Source: Lachnospiraceae bacterium (GTDB lineage: Bacteria > Bacillota_A > Clostridia > Lachnospirales > Lachnospiraceae). From it: DNA of 5,070 nucleotides. Below the pieces are notes generated by a model. The model had not been told where the DNA came from. It did no database searches and saw only the letters and a list, made by a program, of their open reading frames with translations. The translations under genes were made by a program, and so were the position numbers. Below are positions 5,016 to 5,070 of this stretch, one piece after another (the first letter of the stretch is position 1; every line of letters starts with the position of its first letter). The stretch is from assembly GCA_017958245.1 (NCBI GenBank), contig JAGDDC010000060.1, positions 1 to 5,070 of the forward strand, in the 5' to 3' direction.

Positions 5016-5070
5016 ATGAAGATACTTATAACGGGCGCAAATGGCCAGCTGGGACGTGCGCTCGCTCAGG
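5016..5070 (+). CDS. rmlD: Probable dTDP-4-dehydrorhamnose reductase, N-terminal fragment (runs off the window)
   Basis: Only 18 codons are visible, MKILITGANGQLGRALAQ, and the reading frame is open at the window edge. TGANGQLG is the glycine-rich NAD(P)-binding motif (G7, G10, G13) of the extended short-chain dehydrogenases, and the GQLG form right at the N-terminus is typical of RmlD/RfbD. That enzyme makes dTDP-L-rhamnose for cell-surface polysaccharides by reducing dTDP-4-keto-L-rhamnose. The start ATG 5016-5018 has AGGAG (5006-5010) 5 bases upstream. An in-frame ATG at 4989-4991 lacks a ribosome site. Another sugar-nucleotide epimerase or reductase of the same superfamily is possible. 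Confidence 0.72.
   Translation, partial: MKILITGANGQLGRALAQ

Overview
The window looks like a chromosomal segment of an anaerobic, Gram-positive clostridium (Bacillota, class Clostridia). The evidence is roughly half G+C coding sequence, strong purine-rich Shine-Dalgarno sites, consensus-like vegetative promoters with 17-base spacers, a YjfB-type motility protein, a clostridial-looking Tgt and YajC, and a tRNA-Trp gene without an encoded CCA. A genus cannot be named from the sequence alone. There is no sign of a phage, insertion sequence, CRISPR array or defence system. I read it as ordinary housekeeping and surface-biology DNA, with a few regulatory and gene-end details worth checking.

Left part, minus strand (1-1880): a strong terminator at 16-51 closes a secreted, multi-domain polysaccharide deacetylase (94-1473). 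Between it and the next gene lie a hairpin with T-tracts on both sides (1527-1568) and a promoter pointing towards the deacetylase (1590-1618). The small yjfB-like gene (1636-1812) has a near-perfect vegetative promoter (1852-1880). yjfB and the rightward genes are divergent. The 293-base gap 1813-2105 holds the yjfB promoter at one end and an extended -10 promoter for the next gene at the other. Between about 1885 and 2020 I see no gene, RNA or clear site.

Middle and right part, plus strand (2040-5070): a D-2-hydroxyacid dehydrogenase (2106-3062) stands alone with its own promoter. A second promoter (3130-3158) drives tgt (3202-4344) and yajC (4377-4781), which are 32 bases apart and probably one operon. 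secD and secF, often downstream of yajC, are not next. Instead a tRNA-Trp(CCA) gene (4880-4952) follows with its own promoter and a perfect-stem terminator (4958-4981). The window then ends 18 codons into a probable rmlD/rfbD (dTDP-4-dehydrorhamnose reductase) gene, perhaps the start of a rhamnose or cell-wall polysaccharide locus.

Functionally the genes are a mixture: wall or glycan modification (deacetylase, possible rmlD), motility-associated yjfB, hydroxyacid metabolism, tRNA queuosine modification (tgt), protein export (yajC) and translation (tRNA-Trp). Apart from tgt-yajC there is no evidence that they act as one pathway.
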